Shown here one piece after another: positions 47,688-57,404 of a stretch of DNA of 64,000 nucleotides; position 1 is the first letter of the stretch; every line of letters begins with the position of its first letter. Origin of the DNA: Sepioteuthis lessoniana (Eukaryota; Mollusca; Cephalopoda; Myopsida; Loliginidae); the NCBI GenBank assembly GCA_963585895.1, contig OY757904.1, positions 21,582,793-21,646,792 on the forward strand, written 5' to 3'. Below the pieces are notes generated by a model. That model was not told the origin of the DNA and did no database searches. It saw only the letters and a program-made list of their open reading frames with translations. Both the position numbers and the translations under genes were made by a program.

Positions 47688-48145
47688 TGCTTTGTTTCAG
47701 TCTGAAAGTTAGGGGTGTATATTATACGCAAGAACTATATAATTAACTTTTTTCTAGCTACATGCCTCACCACACACAGGATAGGATAACTAAAAGTAAG
47801 TTACATCAATAGTCCAAACTAATGGGTTTTACACCATTACTAAAATGTGCTGGCTTAGAACTTTGTTTTTCTATAAGTGAACTTATTTTCACTGGATGCA
47901 AGTTGAATTTTTGTGTGAAAATGTCAGTGTGTTTGCTTTAATTATGATGTAAATTTTGTATTTTAAGACATAATGTAAACTACATAAATTCTTATCTTTA
48001 GTTAGTAAGAACCAATAAAAGTTGGACAAATGCTAAATTTAAGTTAAAAAGTCAGTGCATATTATACACAAGGAATTTTCCCCCAGAATCTTGTAGTCCA
48101 AAGTTAGAGGAGTATGTTATACACAAATGATGACAGTAGTTGTTA
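47688..48145. repeat. Uncharacterised element bounded by 27-bp direct repeats
   Basis: AAAGTTAGGGGTGTATATTA followed by TACGCAA near 47706 matches AAAGTTAGAGGAGTATGTTA followed by TACACAA near 48100, in the same orientation. A GTGCATATTATACACAA piece lies between. No coding sequence. Confidence 0.4.
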
Positions 48146-48164
48146 AGAGTTTTTTTAGTTTGCA

Positions 48165-48425
48165 CATGGTTCTATCAAATACAAATAATTTTTAAACAGA
48201 TCTATTTGACCCTAAGATGGGACCCTAACAGGTACTATCACTCTGGGTCAAAGAGAACCTGGGAGTAACGGCAATGAAGGGGTACTTTACACACTCCAGA
48301 TCTCTAAGATCTGGAACCTCACTAACAGATACAGTTTAGTGTAAGGCTCTCTTTTTGAGGAGGGGGTCTTTCCTCTCTGCAGTGGATACAGGCAGTGTAT
48401 TCTGAGCCCCACTGACAGGGTGTTA
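48165..48425 (-). repeat. Family B' repeat
   Basis: TTTAAACAGATCTATTTGAC, CCTAAGATGGGACCC, GGGTCAAAGAGAACC, CTCTGCAGTGGATACAGGC. Confidence 0.75.
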
Positions 48426-48510
48426 ATGAGAAGAAAAGCTCAAATTTATACAAGATTGATTTATTAATGAAACTGACGGTGTAAAATTTTAATTATAAAT
48501 CAACTTATCT

Positions 48511-48740
48511 CTTCAAAATATTTCCCTTGAGAAACAGCACATCAAAGAAGATATTGTTCCCACTTGTGAAGACAGTGCTGAGAATTTTCAAAATATTTCC
48601 TTTGAGAAACTGTACATCAAAGAAGATATTGTTCCTACTGGTGATAGCGCTGAGAATCTTTAAAATATTTCCCTAGAGAAACTGCACATCAAAGAAGATT
48701 TTGTTCCCACTCATTAAGAAAGTGCTAAGAATCTTCAACT
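48511..48740. repeat. 72-75-bp tandem repeat, 3 units
   Basis: The word (C/T)AAAATATTTCC starts at 48514, 48589 and 48661. Each unit continues GAGAAAC(A/T)G and ACATCAAAGAAGAT, TTGTTCC, GTGCT(G/A)A(G/A)AAT. A related single unit (GTACCAAAGAAGATATTGTT) sits at 50171. Confidence 0.85.
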
Positions 48741-49114
48741 GACTTTCTTTTATTTGTTTTCTAATGGTCTATTGTGTATTCTCAACAGTTCCCTAAATGT
48801 AACCCTTGAGTTAGGTTTTGATATTTGGCTACAGGTCACAATGATTTAGATTAGGGGAGTAAGAAGTTTGTGATTCCACAGGAATATTCTTTTTGGCCAA
48901 AAACAGCATTTGTTTAGAAAGCAATGACTGATTTTTGTGACTAGAAAATAGTGAGTGATTTAAAAAACATGTTTTAGATTGGCAACCCTGATTGAAAAAT
49001 CAAAGGTTTCATTCCATAAATAAGAGGAATTCTTTGAAAAAAGCAAAATTGATTTTTTTCATAGATGTAAATTGATTGTTTAAAATCTTGCAGAAATATT
49101 TTGAGGCTTTTCAA

Positions 49115-49635
49115 AATGTCAGCAAATTAAACAGTGCTCCAAGCTTGAACAGAAATTTGAGAGCTGAGAAGAGTAAACAATGTGAAATTTACAGAAGAAT
49201 GTGTGATGTGTATGGAGAAGCATGTTTTAGTCCACAAAATGTTTGTACGTGAGCTAAATTGTTTAAAGAAGGTCAAAATAGTATTCAAGGTGAGAGATGC
49301 CAAGCAAACTGATTGGAAATGCAGAAGATTAACAACAGGGTACATTCCTGAACAACTGGGAATTTCAGTGGGTACAACACATAAAATGTGCATAATGACC
49401 TTTGCTTTTCTAAGGTCAATTGTTGTTGCATTCCACCTGGACATTACAAGGCCTCATACTGCAGCAAGAACAGTGGAAACCATCAATCAGTTTGGTTGGG
49501 AACAACTGCTACATCCTTACAATCCAGATCTGGTCCCCTCTGATTTCCACTTGTTTAGCCCTCCTCAAGAATTTCTGTGTGGAACAAAGTTTTTAACCAA
49601 TGAAGTAAAGAGCACCATGAGCAAGTGGCTAAAAG
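49115..49635 (+). pseudogene. Mariner transposase relic
   Basis: Plus strand reads VKFTEECVMCMEKHVLVHKM in a shifted frame of the CDVYGEACFSPQNV-type helix, then TGYIPEQLGISVGTTH and DITRPHTAARTVETINQFGW. It ends PYNPDLVPSDFHLF and SKWLK. The order matches mariner transposases. The second catalytic Asp region is gone by deletion and several frame changes are present. A family A SINE has inserted at 49636. Confidence 0.85.
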
Positions 49636-49888
49636 TAAAGTTGGTGACCTTAGTCAAGGGTGACCTGAAGGCTCCCTTTTCAATAGCTACTACACCGAAG
49701 TGTAGAGGAGGGTGCTACTTCAATCCCTGAATTGCTCTACTTTTCCCTTAATCTTTACCTTGTAATACTGAGTGTTAAGCAAGGCAGCATCAAGTGCCAT
49801 TTTTTGAGTCTTTGGTATGACTCGACCGGGAATTGAATCCTGGTCTCCCAGACCATTGATGAATATTTTACTCATTAGGCCACTGGCC
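49636..49888 (-). repeat. SINE family A copy nested in a mariner
   Basis: AAAGTTGGTGACCTTAGTC to CATTAGGCCACTGGCC. Mariner-like sequence seems to resume after it (CAAATATTTCTATTTTGAAG). Confidence 0.85.
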
Positions 49889-50015
49889 CGAAAACTCAGT
49901 CCAAATATTTCTATTTTGAAGGAATACAAAACGTTGTTTTTGATGGAGAAAATATTTTAAAGAATTGAGTTTATATATAAAATTAAAGCAAAAAATCTTT
50001 TTCTAGAGTGAAATG

Positions 50016-50073
50016 CAATAAATAAGGTGAATTTTGCAATATAACAATATTGCAAAATTCACCTTATTTATTG
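50016..50073. repeat. Perfect palindrome, 27-bp arms, 4-nt loop, made of mariner ends
   Basis: Arms 50016-50042 and 50047-50073 are exact reverse complements (CAATAAATAAGGTG... against ...CACCTTATTTATTG) around AACA. The arm sequence matches mariner end sequence such as that at 33113. Confidence 0.95.
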
Positions 50074-50289
50074 AATAACTCTTATATTTTGGGAGGTCAA
50101 TTAACTACTGATACATATATGTAAAAAAATTTTTTATCAACTTAATTACAAAATAGCTCCCTTGTCAAGCTATGTACCAAAGAAGATATTGTTCCCACTC
50201 CTGGAAACAAAACTGAAAGTCATCAACTGACACTTCCTTCTGTTGGTTTGTCATAACTTGTTGTAAGCTCTCAACAGTTTCAACAGAAT

Positions 50290-50625
50290 TGTTATCATCA
50301 TCATGTAGTGCCACAGGAATGAATATCCCAGACCCTTTCTCGCCACTTCTCCCTATCGTTCATCGCCTCTGGCAGGTCTTCAGGGGTACATCCCGTATCC
50401 TCACATAGCTGCTGGATGTATGTTTGAGCTGGTTGTCCTGCTTTTGCCCGGCCATATGTGGGGGTCCATAGGAGTACATCACTTATGAGCTTGTCCCTGC
50501 TTCTCTAGCAGTGACCTGCATGTCTGGTTCGTCTAACTTAGACAGTTTTCGTGATGGGAGGCAGGTGGCCGTATAGTTGGTGCAAAGAAGTCCTGGCGGC
50601 AACACCCCACAAGGCACCAAACAGA
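50290..50625 (-). pseudogene. LINE 3' fragment
   Basis: ATCATCATCAT tail then, on the minus strand, residues like EKWRERV, EDTGCTPEDLPEAM, LISDVLLWTPT and YGRAKAG, with stops. Same family as 33183. It lies less than 100 bp from GBA2 exon c. Confidence 0.8.
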
Positions 50626-50682
50626 ATTGTAACCGAGGCCAAACCTGATGTATTTATTAATAGCTTATGTTTATATACTTAC

Positions 50683-50808
50683 GGGTTTTCTAAAATGGGT
50701 TCCTGCCATTCTTTAATCTTTTTTTCCCAATTTGAATAATTGTGAAGGGCATAGGCACAAAGTTGGGGAGCAGCATCTCCTTTTTGTCCAAACCATCGAG
50801 AATAACGC
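50683..50808 (-). CDS. GBA2: GBA2 exon c
   Basis: Encodes RYSRWFGQKGDAAPQLCAYA followed by LHNYSNWEKKIKEWQEPILEN. It matches the RRYTRFFGQDGDAAP block of human GBA2, one of the most conserved stretches of the family. The acceptor is TTTTGTAG and the donor GTAAGTATA. Codons are split at both ends (Arg CG|G and Pro CC|T). A copy of this exon's 5' end and acceptor recurs about 440 bp away inside the upstream intron, at 51226-51405. Confidence 0.95.
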
Positions 50809-51024
50809 CTACAAAATAACAATTTGATGCAGCATTGTAAAGTTTAAGAGGAAAATTCAAATTAAAAAAAAAAAACAGAAAAAAAAAAAAAAATTCATGA
50901 GCAGACAAGCAAAAATTTAAAAAATAATAGAAATCTGTTTGTAGTCAAGTGCCAGACTGCCATGGCTTCACACGTGCATAAAATAAACTCTCGTTATGAG
51001 ATAAATATTCTATGCACTGTAACA

Positions 51025-51225
51025 AAATGTTGGAAAATTAAACAGGGCTTCAGGTTTGAGCAGAAATTTGAGGGCTGAGAAGTGTAAACAATATGAAATT
51101 TACAGACAAATGCATGATGTACATGGAGAAGCATGTTTTAGTCAACAAAATTTTTGTACATGGACTAAATTGTTTAAAGAAGGTTAAAATAGTATTCAGT
51201 GAAGAGAGGCTAAGCAAACTGATCA
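51025..51225 (+). pseudogene. Short mariner fragment between duplicated segments
   Basis: Near-identical in order to 49119-49313: GAGCAGAAATTTGAG, GTAAACAATATGAAATTTAC, CATGGAGAAGCATGTTTTAG. It stops exactly where the duplicated GBA2 exon c start begins. Confidence 0.75.
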
Positions 51226-51314
51226 GAAACCATCGAGAATAACGCCTACAAAATAACAATTTGATGCAGCATTGTAAAGTTTAAGAGGAAAATTCAAATT
51301 TAAAAAAAAAACAG

Positions 51315-51348
<34 letters not shown>

Positions 51349-51405
51349 AATTCATGAGTAGACAAGCAAAAATTAAAAAAATAATAGAAATCTGTTTGTA
51401 CTCAA
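51226..51405. repeat. Duplicate of the GBA2 exon c acceptor region
   Basis: Repeats about 50790-50955: AAACCATCGAGAATAACGC (19 nt of exon c), the splice acceptor, about 60 bp of intron, an A tract (longer here), then TAGACAAGCAAAAATT and ATAGAAATCTGTTTGTA. Confidence 0.9.
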
Positions 51406-51409
51406 GAGA

Positions 51410-52095
51410 ACTGTATTCTTCAAGCTCATTGCAATATAAATAAAATAAATAAATAAAAAAACACCTATTTAAATAATATATTATTTAGTTTCTTTTGTAA
51501 AAGATTTTCTCATAACAATTCAAATATATCTGAAATTTTTTATGGGTAGTATTTGGGTTGATAATAAAGCTCTTGTTGCGTTATCACTCAAATGAACATC
51601 TGTAATGTAGTCAGTAGCACACTGCGATGTGGGAGATAACTACTTGTTGGCTGGAAAAGGAAATACATAAGAACACAACTCTACTTTCTAGTGTTAGGAC
51701 TTTTCATTGTTTTAATTATCCATTCATTCACTGAGGCCATGAAAACAGAAAGAAGTGGATAATGGAAGCCATGAGTGCTAGTGATTCCTTGTTCAGCATT
51801 CACAAACTCCCCCCAATCCTAGTCAAGTGAATCATAAGATCTTGTATTACAGATACTTGCAGTCACAAAACATTCCCACCCCTAATTCAACCTTGGTAGA
51901 TGACCTGATCCTAGAGTGCTAGATCAAGCATATAGTGTTACCTGAGAGATTGAACTCTGTTATCTTGTGTCCTGTAGCCAGTTGTTTATATTGCTACACT
52001 CAAAAAAGGATTTTAGAAGGTAGCATTTTGACTTTGGCAAATAATATACTTCTTTAAAATCTTAAGCAAAGTTCATTTACACATGAATCAACACT
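51410..52095. other. Unassigned intronic DNA
   Basis: No repeat or gene recognised. Confidence 0.35.
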
Positions 52096-52097
52096 TC

Positions 52098-52445
52098 TGT
52101 TTGTTGGTTTTATGGCATGTCAATCCTTGTTGGGTTACTGAATTCAATCGTTTTTGTAAGCAATTATATGGTGTCAAGTAACTAATGATAATCATTCATA
52201 AACCATTATAGCTTCATGTAACTGTTCTTAATACAAATAATTGCACACAGTTATATAGTTTCAAATATTCCTATCTAATATTAATAGTATATATAAAATC
52301 ATATAATCGCAAGTAACCATTCCAATTTAATAATATTAATCATTTGTTTGCATGCAATTATATGGTTTTAAATAATTTTACCTAATACTTATAATTTTCA
52401 AACAGATCTATTTGACCTATAGAATGGACCCCATTTAATGTATTG
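52098..52445 (-). repeat. Family B' repeat
   Basis: TTGTTGGTTTTATGGCATGT tail, AGTTATATAGTTTCAAATA-type units, AACAGATCTATTTGACC. Confidence 0.7.
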
Positions 52446-52447
52446 TA

Positions 52448-52452
<5 letters not shown>

Positions 52453-52504
<52 letters not shown>
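52453..52504. repeat. (AT)n microsatellite
   Basis: About 26 AT units, uninterrupted. Confidence 0.95.
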
Positions 52505-52506
<2 letters not shown>

Positions 52507-52879
52507 AAGTCACATATTATAAGTAGATTTTTGCATGAATTATGTTTTTAAAGGTGAATGGCAAATTTTTTTTCTAGAAAAATAGCTGTAAACTCTTCTT
52601 TTTCTATTAACTTTGAAATTAGTATACACACCTGTTTAGATTAAAGAATTCAATTTTTTAAAAAGTTCTGCTTTAATCTCAATGAATTTTATGAAGATTT
52701 AAAAAAAAATGGCTATTCAAGTCAATTTCATAAAATTGCATTGTACTCAAACATTTAGAAAATTTCATCAGCCATTTTGTGTGGGAGAATATTTAAATTC
52801 AAAGCTAACTTACTTTGTTTGACAACAAAGATGAACAATAAAACAACAATGCAGAATACAAAAACGAATATAAACTTAC

Positions 52880-53051
52880 CGACCATAACACTGTCCTTTA
52901 GATTTAAAATGAATAACAGGCATGTCCCAACTAAGGCAAAATTCCATTTGTTTGGCACCAGAACCAGCTGGCACATGACATTTACAACAGACAGCAGCAG
53001 CACATTCCTGATTCTTTAAAGTTTCCTTACTTTTCATTTCAATACTAGCAT
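52880..53051 (-). CDS. GBA2: GBA2 exon b
   Basis: Encodes 56 full codons with 2-base overhangs at each end. It includes AAAVCCKCHVPAGSGAKQ and the conserved FCLSWDMPVIHF, matching the FSLAWDMP motif of human GBA2 in the N-terminal beta-sandwich domain. It ends ...GQCYGR, with the Arg codon split across the junction. The acceptor is AATGACAG and the donor GTAAGTTT. A composite (AT)n(GA)n(GT)n microsatellite begins 19 bp upstream of the acceptor, so the polypyrimidine and branch-point region lies in or next to repeat DNA. Confidence 0.93.
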
Positions 53052-53068
53052 CTGTCATTAAAAAAAAA

Positions 53069-53070
<2 letters not shown>

Positions 53071-53108
<38 letters not shown>

Positions 53109-53141
53109 GAGAGAGAGAGAGAGAGAGGGTGTGTGTGTGTG
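53071..53141. repeat. (AT)n(GA)n(GT)n microsatellite at the exon b acceptor
   Basis: Begins 19 bp from the splice acceptor of GBA2 exon b. On the transcribed strand it reads (AC)n(TC)n(AT)n. Confidence 0.95.
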
Positions 53142-53644
53142 AAATGAACAAATCATTAGAAAAATGTTTTTCCTTAAATCAGAAAAGTGCTCAAATACTG
53201 ACCAGTAGAACAAGAAAAAAGCTAAAAATAAATGTCTTCTCATCAGTCTCATGACAATAAGTTTCATGTTTTTTTAAAAAATAAAATGCAATCTTCAGAT
53301 GAAGCATGTTGTCTTATTCTTCAGAATATTTTTTCAGAATAATTAAACAGTATTTCATCCATCCAAACTTTGGTTCAACAAAAATGAGTACTCAAATAAT
53401 GGCAAGCAGAGTAAGATAAAACCTAGAATGAATAAATATTTTCTCACCTATTCATGTCAGTCTCAGACCTATAAATTGAATGTACTTAAAAAAATACATT
53501 CTTCAGATAAAACGTGTGTGTATGCGTGTATATACATATATAAATATATATATCCACATAGACATATGTACACAACAAATTAATTAGGTGAACCTATCAA
53601 TGGATATTGATTAAATATAAATTTTTTACATTTGATCATTCTGA

Positions 53645-54075
53645 TAAAATAAAATGGAAATTCTTCCAAGTTGTAACCCTAGATATACTATTGTATGGCT
53701 GCAAAACTTAGACTTTAAAAAATAACTGAAGAAAAAGCTAGATGGATGCTGCATGCTGTTTTGAATAAATCTTGGAAGCAGCACCCTACAAAACAGCAGC
53801 TGTATGGCCACTTACCTCTCATCTCACAAACCATCCAAGTAAAATATGCTGGGCATTGCTGATGAAGGGAAGACCTCATAAGCAACATTCTCTTAGGGAC
53901 TTCTACATATGGACACACCAGAGTTGTCTGACCAGCAAAAACTCACATTCAACAGCTCTGTGCAGACACTGGATGCCGTCTAGAAGACTTGCCAAGAGCG
54001 ATGACTGATAAGGATGAATGGCGAAAGAGATTCAAGGGAATCCATGCTGTCGGCATGCTTTGATGATGACATTTG
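53645..54075 (+). pseudogene. LINE 3' fragment
   Basis: Plus strand: AVLNKSWKQHPTKQQLYGHL-like (53755-53815), IQVKYAGHC-like, then QQLCADTGCRLEDLPRAMTD-like (53955-54010) and EWRKRFKGIHAVGML-like, with frame changes, ending GATGATGAC. Confidence 0.8.
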
Positions 54076-54954
54076 CACTGACAGATATGAATCTAAATGA
54101 ACAATGAAGAAAACCTTTAATCCTTTCACTACTTTGTGTGACTAAGAATTCCAAAAGTCTTGCCAACTGAACACTAAAGTTAGATTGCTACAACTGTGTC
54201 ATATACAGGGTCAGCCAAAGCTTTATAAGACCCTAATTAGAATTTGTTTAGTCAACAGGCCTATTGTCACAATTTTTTAAAAAATCTAAGTTTTTATTGT
54301 AAATGGGTTCACTTTTATTAGCGCACATATATTAGCTGACAATTGCAAAAAAAAACAAAACAAAAAAAAATCCCCCCAAAATCCCAACATAATCAAGTGC
54401 TCTTAGAGTGATCTTGGCAGCCATAAGACCCCATTTAAACACTTATATTGATTTTATCTTTGGGTGTATGCAGATATAGTAACATTTCTTACTAGATTTT
54501 TTTTGTATTTTTCACCCACTGGGGAATCTTATTTTATAAAGATTTATATGTTTTAAAGTAACATTTTTTTTTCAAAGTCTTTTCTTTGCTGGAAAATGCA
54601 TCACTGAGCGAAATTTAAAATTGGATAATGGGGTTAAACAAACCCCAAACTGGACTTGCATTATTCTTACTTACATTCCAATAAACAGTGGACATTTTTT
54701 AAAGTTTGAATGCAATGCATTCAATTATGGATGCAAAATTTGGGAGCAGATGTGTTTATTGAATATAGAATATGCTAAATTGCATGTGTAAAATCTGAAA
54801 ATATTAAGTCTGATTTCAATCAATAGCATGCATAAAGATGCCATTTATACATTCAAAAGAAATTTTACTTGAAAGAGTTCAGCTAACCAAATTTCTCATG
54901 AGAAAAGATTCAGAACAACCATTTCATCAGTAGATAATAATGTGTAAAAATCAC

Positions 54955-55065
54955 AAGGTTTAGTTTGGTTGTTTAATGGTATATCAACTCCATATGGGTT
55001 ATTTAATAGCAAAACCTGATCCATTTGTAAATATTTGATTATAACCAGAACTATATTTTCAGAAC
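54955..55065 (-). repeat. Family B tail fragment
   Basis: TTTGGTTGTTTAATGGTATA, TCAACTCC, GGTTATTTAATAGCAAAACC. Confidence 0.6.
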
Positions 55066-55071
55066 TTTTCA

Positions 55072-55073
<2 letters not shown>

Positions 55074-55124
<51 letters not shown>
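55074..55124. repeat. (AT)n microsatellite beside the exon a donor
   Basis: About 25 AT units, 21 bp from the splice donor of exon a. Confidence 0.95.
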
Positions 55125-55127
<3 letters not shown>

Positions 55128-55145
55128 TATTTCTTTAATGCTTAC

Positions 55146-55245
55146 CACTTTTAGTTAATTCACCGTCCTCTGCTAAGTCATTCCATATCTTATCTCCAGA
55201 ACCTTTTGGATCGAAGAAATTACAGTGACTAACTGAGACATCAGG
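55146..55245 (-). CDS. GBA2: GBA2 exon a (first visible exon)
   Basis: Encodes 33 codons plus one base, beginning PDVSVSHCNFFDP and containing KIWNDLAEDG. It corresponds to the human segment just before the SLAWDMP region of the N-terminal beta-sandwich domain of GH116. The acceptor is TTTTTCAG and the donor GTAAGC. It starts in phase 0, so at least one exon must precede it. A long (AT)n tract lies only about 20 bp past its donor, inside the intron. Identity rests on the contiguous fit to the following exons rather than on this short piece alone. Confidence 0.88.
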
Positions 55246-55419
55246 CTGAAAAATACAAGACACTCAGCTATAATTAAGAGAGAAAACAACATTTCTTAAA
55301 CAGAAAAATGTTATATCACAGAACAAATTAAAATTAGGATCATCATTCATCAAACAAGATAATTTGAGCCCAGAAACAAAATAACTGGGATGAAGTCATC
55401 CTTGACATAAAGATATATA

Positions 55420-56490
55420 TTTGATTGGTTGGTTGGTTGGGTTTTATGGTATATATCAACCTTTGTAGATTATTTAACGCCAAATCCATTTTTATGCAAA
55501 TAGTTCTATTGCAAATAATTCAGTTTACCATGAGTTCATAGTTTAAATGTCAAAAACATTTCTATTTCAAGCTATTCAGTTTATTCAAACAGTTCTAATT
55601 TAGCTAATTCAGTTTAGTATAAGTACAGGTTTACAGTTAAATGTCAAAACAGTTCTATATTAAACAATTTAGTTTAGTGTAAGTACAGTTTCAATGTCAA
55701 AAGCAGTTTCATTTCAAACAATTCAGTTTAATTGTCAAAAACATTTCTATTTCAAGCTATTCAGTTTAGTCAAACAGTTCTAATTCAAACAATCCAGTTT
55801 AGCATAAGTAAGCAGTTTGTTCTATTTAACCCATAGATAGGGCCCTATCAATAGCTACCACTCTGGGCCAGAGTGGACCTGGGAGCAATGGCAATGAAGA
55901 GCTGCTCTGCATTCACCAAAGCTCCAGCATCACTGGAACCTCACTATCAGATTGTTTAGTGTCATATCTAGGACACTCATTTGGGGAGGGGTCTTACCCC
56001 TCAGTAGAGGTGCAGTCGGTGTAATTTACAGTGCCAGCCGACTAGGCAATTAACAGAGTAAATGTCGAAACAGTTTTATTTCAGATAATTCAGTTTAGCA
56101 TAAGTACACAGTTTAGATGTTAAAACAGTTATATTTCGAGCAAATCAGTTTAGCATCAGTATGCAGTTTAAATGTCAAAACAGTTCTTTTTGAAATGATT
56201 CAGTTTAGCATACACAGTTTAAATGCAAAAAACAGTAAAGTCAAGAAAAAACGGTTTAATTCTATTTAACCCATAGATAGGACCCTTATCTGGTGCTATA
56301 ACTCCGGGCCAGAGTGGACCTGGGAGCGATCGCAATTAAGGGGTACTCTGCATTACCCAAAGCTCCAGCATTACTGGAACCTCACCATCAGATTGTTTAG
56401 TATCATATCAAGGACACTTGTTAGGGGGAAATCTTACCCCTCTGCAGAGAAGCAGTCAGTGTATTCTACAACCCCAGCCGACTGGGCAAT
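55420..56490 (-). repeat. Family B dimer
   Basis: The first unit begins TTGGTTGGTTGGTTGGG and reaches its head at 56045 (CAGCCGACTAGGC). The second starts without a tail (AGAGTAAATGTCGAAACAG) and ends CCCCAGCCGACTGGGC. Same architecture and junction as 16957-17945. It holds about ten 55-bp-type subrepeats. Confidence 0.85.
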
Positions 56491-56649
56491 ATCATTTTAT
56501 GATTGGTTCTGATATATAACGTTTCTTGCTGTCATAGAAGTAAGAACTTAAGTAAGTTATAGTATAAAACAAATTAAAGATGATATTTTTATAAACATTA
56601 TTATCTTGTAAAAACATAACAAATATAGAACAAAGATATTAAGAAATAA

Positions 56650-57220
56650 AGGTTTGGTTTGGTTTTATGGCATATCAACCTTTGTAGGTTATTTAATGCC
56701 AAATCCATTTTTATGTAAATTATCTGTTCTATTGAAAACAGTTCAGTTTAGCATAAGTACACAGTTTAATTGTCAAAAACATTTCCATTTCAAACTATTC
56801 AAACAGTTATATGTAATAATTTAGTTAAGTGTAAATACAGTTTTAATGTCAAAAAACAGTTCTATTTGAAATAATTCAGTTAAGCATAAGCATGCAGTTT
56901 AAGTGTAAGTACGGTTTAATTGTGAAAAACGTTTCTATTTCAAGCAATTTAGTTTACTCAATTCATTTTAGCATAAGTATGCTGTTAGTTCTATTTAACC
57001 CATAGATAGGGCCCTATCAGGTGCTACCACTTCAGGCCAGAGTGGACCTGGAAGCGATGGCAATGAAGGGGTACTCCGCATTCCCCAAAGCTCCAGCACT
57101 GCTGGAGCCTTGTCATCAGATTGTTTAGTGTCATATCCAGGACACTTGTTGAGGGGGGGTCTTACCCCTTTGCAGAGGTGCAGTCAGTGAATTCTACAGC
57201 CCCAGCTGACTGGGCAAAAG
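56650..57220 (-). repeat. Family B repeat
   Basis: GGTTTGGTTTTATGGCATAT tail through CCATAGATAGGGCC and CCAGAGTGGACC to head CCCCAGCTGACTGGGC. One of the best-preserved copies. Confidence 0.9.
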
Positions 57221-57404
57221 AAATAAAGGGATGACTATATGGTTTAGGTTTCTGCAATATCAGTTGCTCTGATAGCTTGGTAGTAAAGCAGCTTCTTCAA
57301 TGAAAAAGGGGATGTGAATTCAAGTCTCAGTTTATTCTTTATTATTGTCTCTGTTGAGCATTGTCCCATTTTAGTTGTAATAAAGAAAAAACTAAAAATA
57401 AACT

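Larger units (their letters stand above)
15188..55245 (-). other. GBA2: GBA2 gene locus, partial (12 exons, 3' part of the gene)
   Basis: Twelve minus-strand coding segments join into 1701 nt (566 residues plus TGA) with matching phase at every junction and GT-AG at every intron. The product matches non-lysosomal glucosylceramidase, a GH116 retaining glucosidase that splits glucosylceramide into glucose and ceramide at the cytosolic face of ER/Golgi/plasma membranes (family knowledge). The human protein is about 927 residues, so roughly 350 N-terminal residues are missing here. They probably lie beyond position 64000, since no further exon could be recognised between 55246 and 64000. Human catalytic residues Glu527 and Asp677 (numbering from memory) are both conserved. 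No frameshift or premature stop was seen, so the gene looks functional. Introns total about 38 kb and are rich in transposons. Confidence 0.95.

Noticed and set aside
49127..49444. 105-codon minus-strand open frame
   Set aside because: Antisense shadow of the mariner transposase relic on the plus strand.
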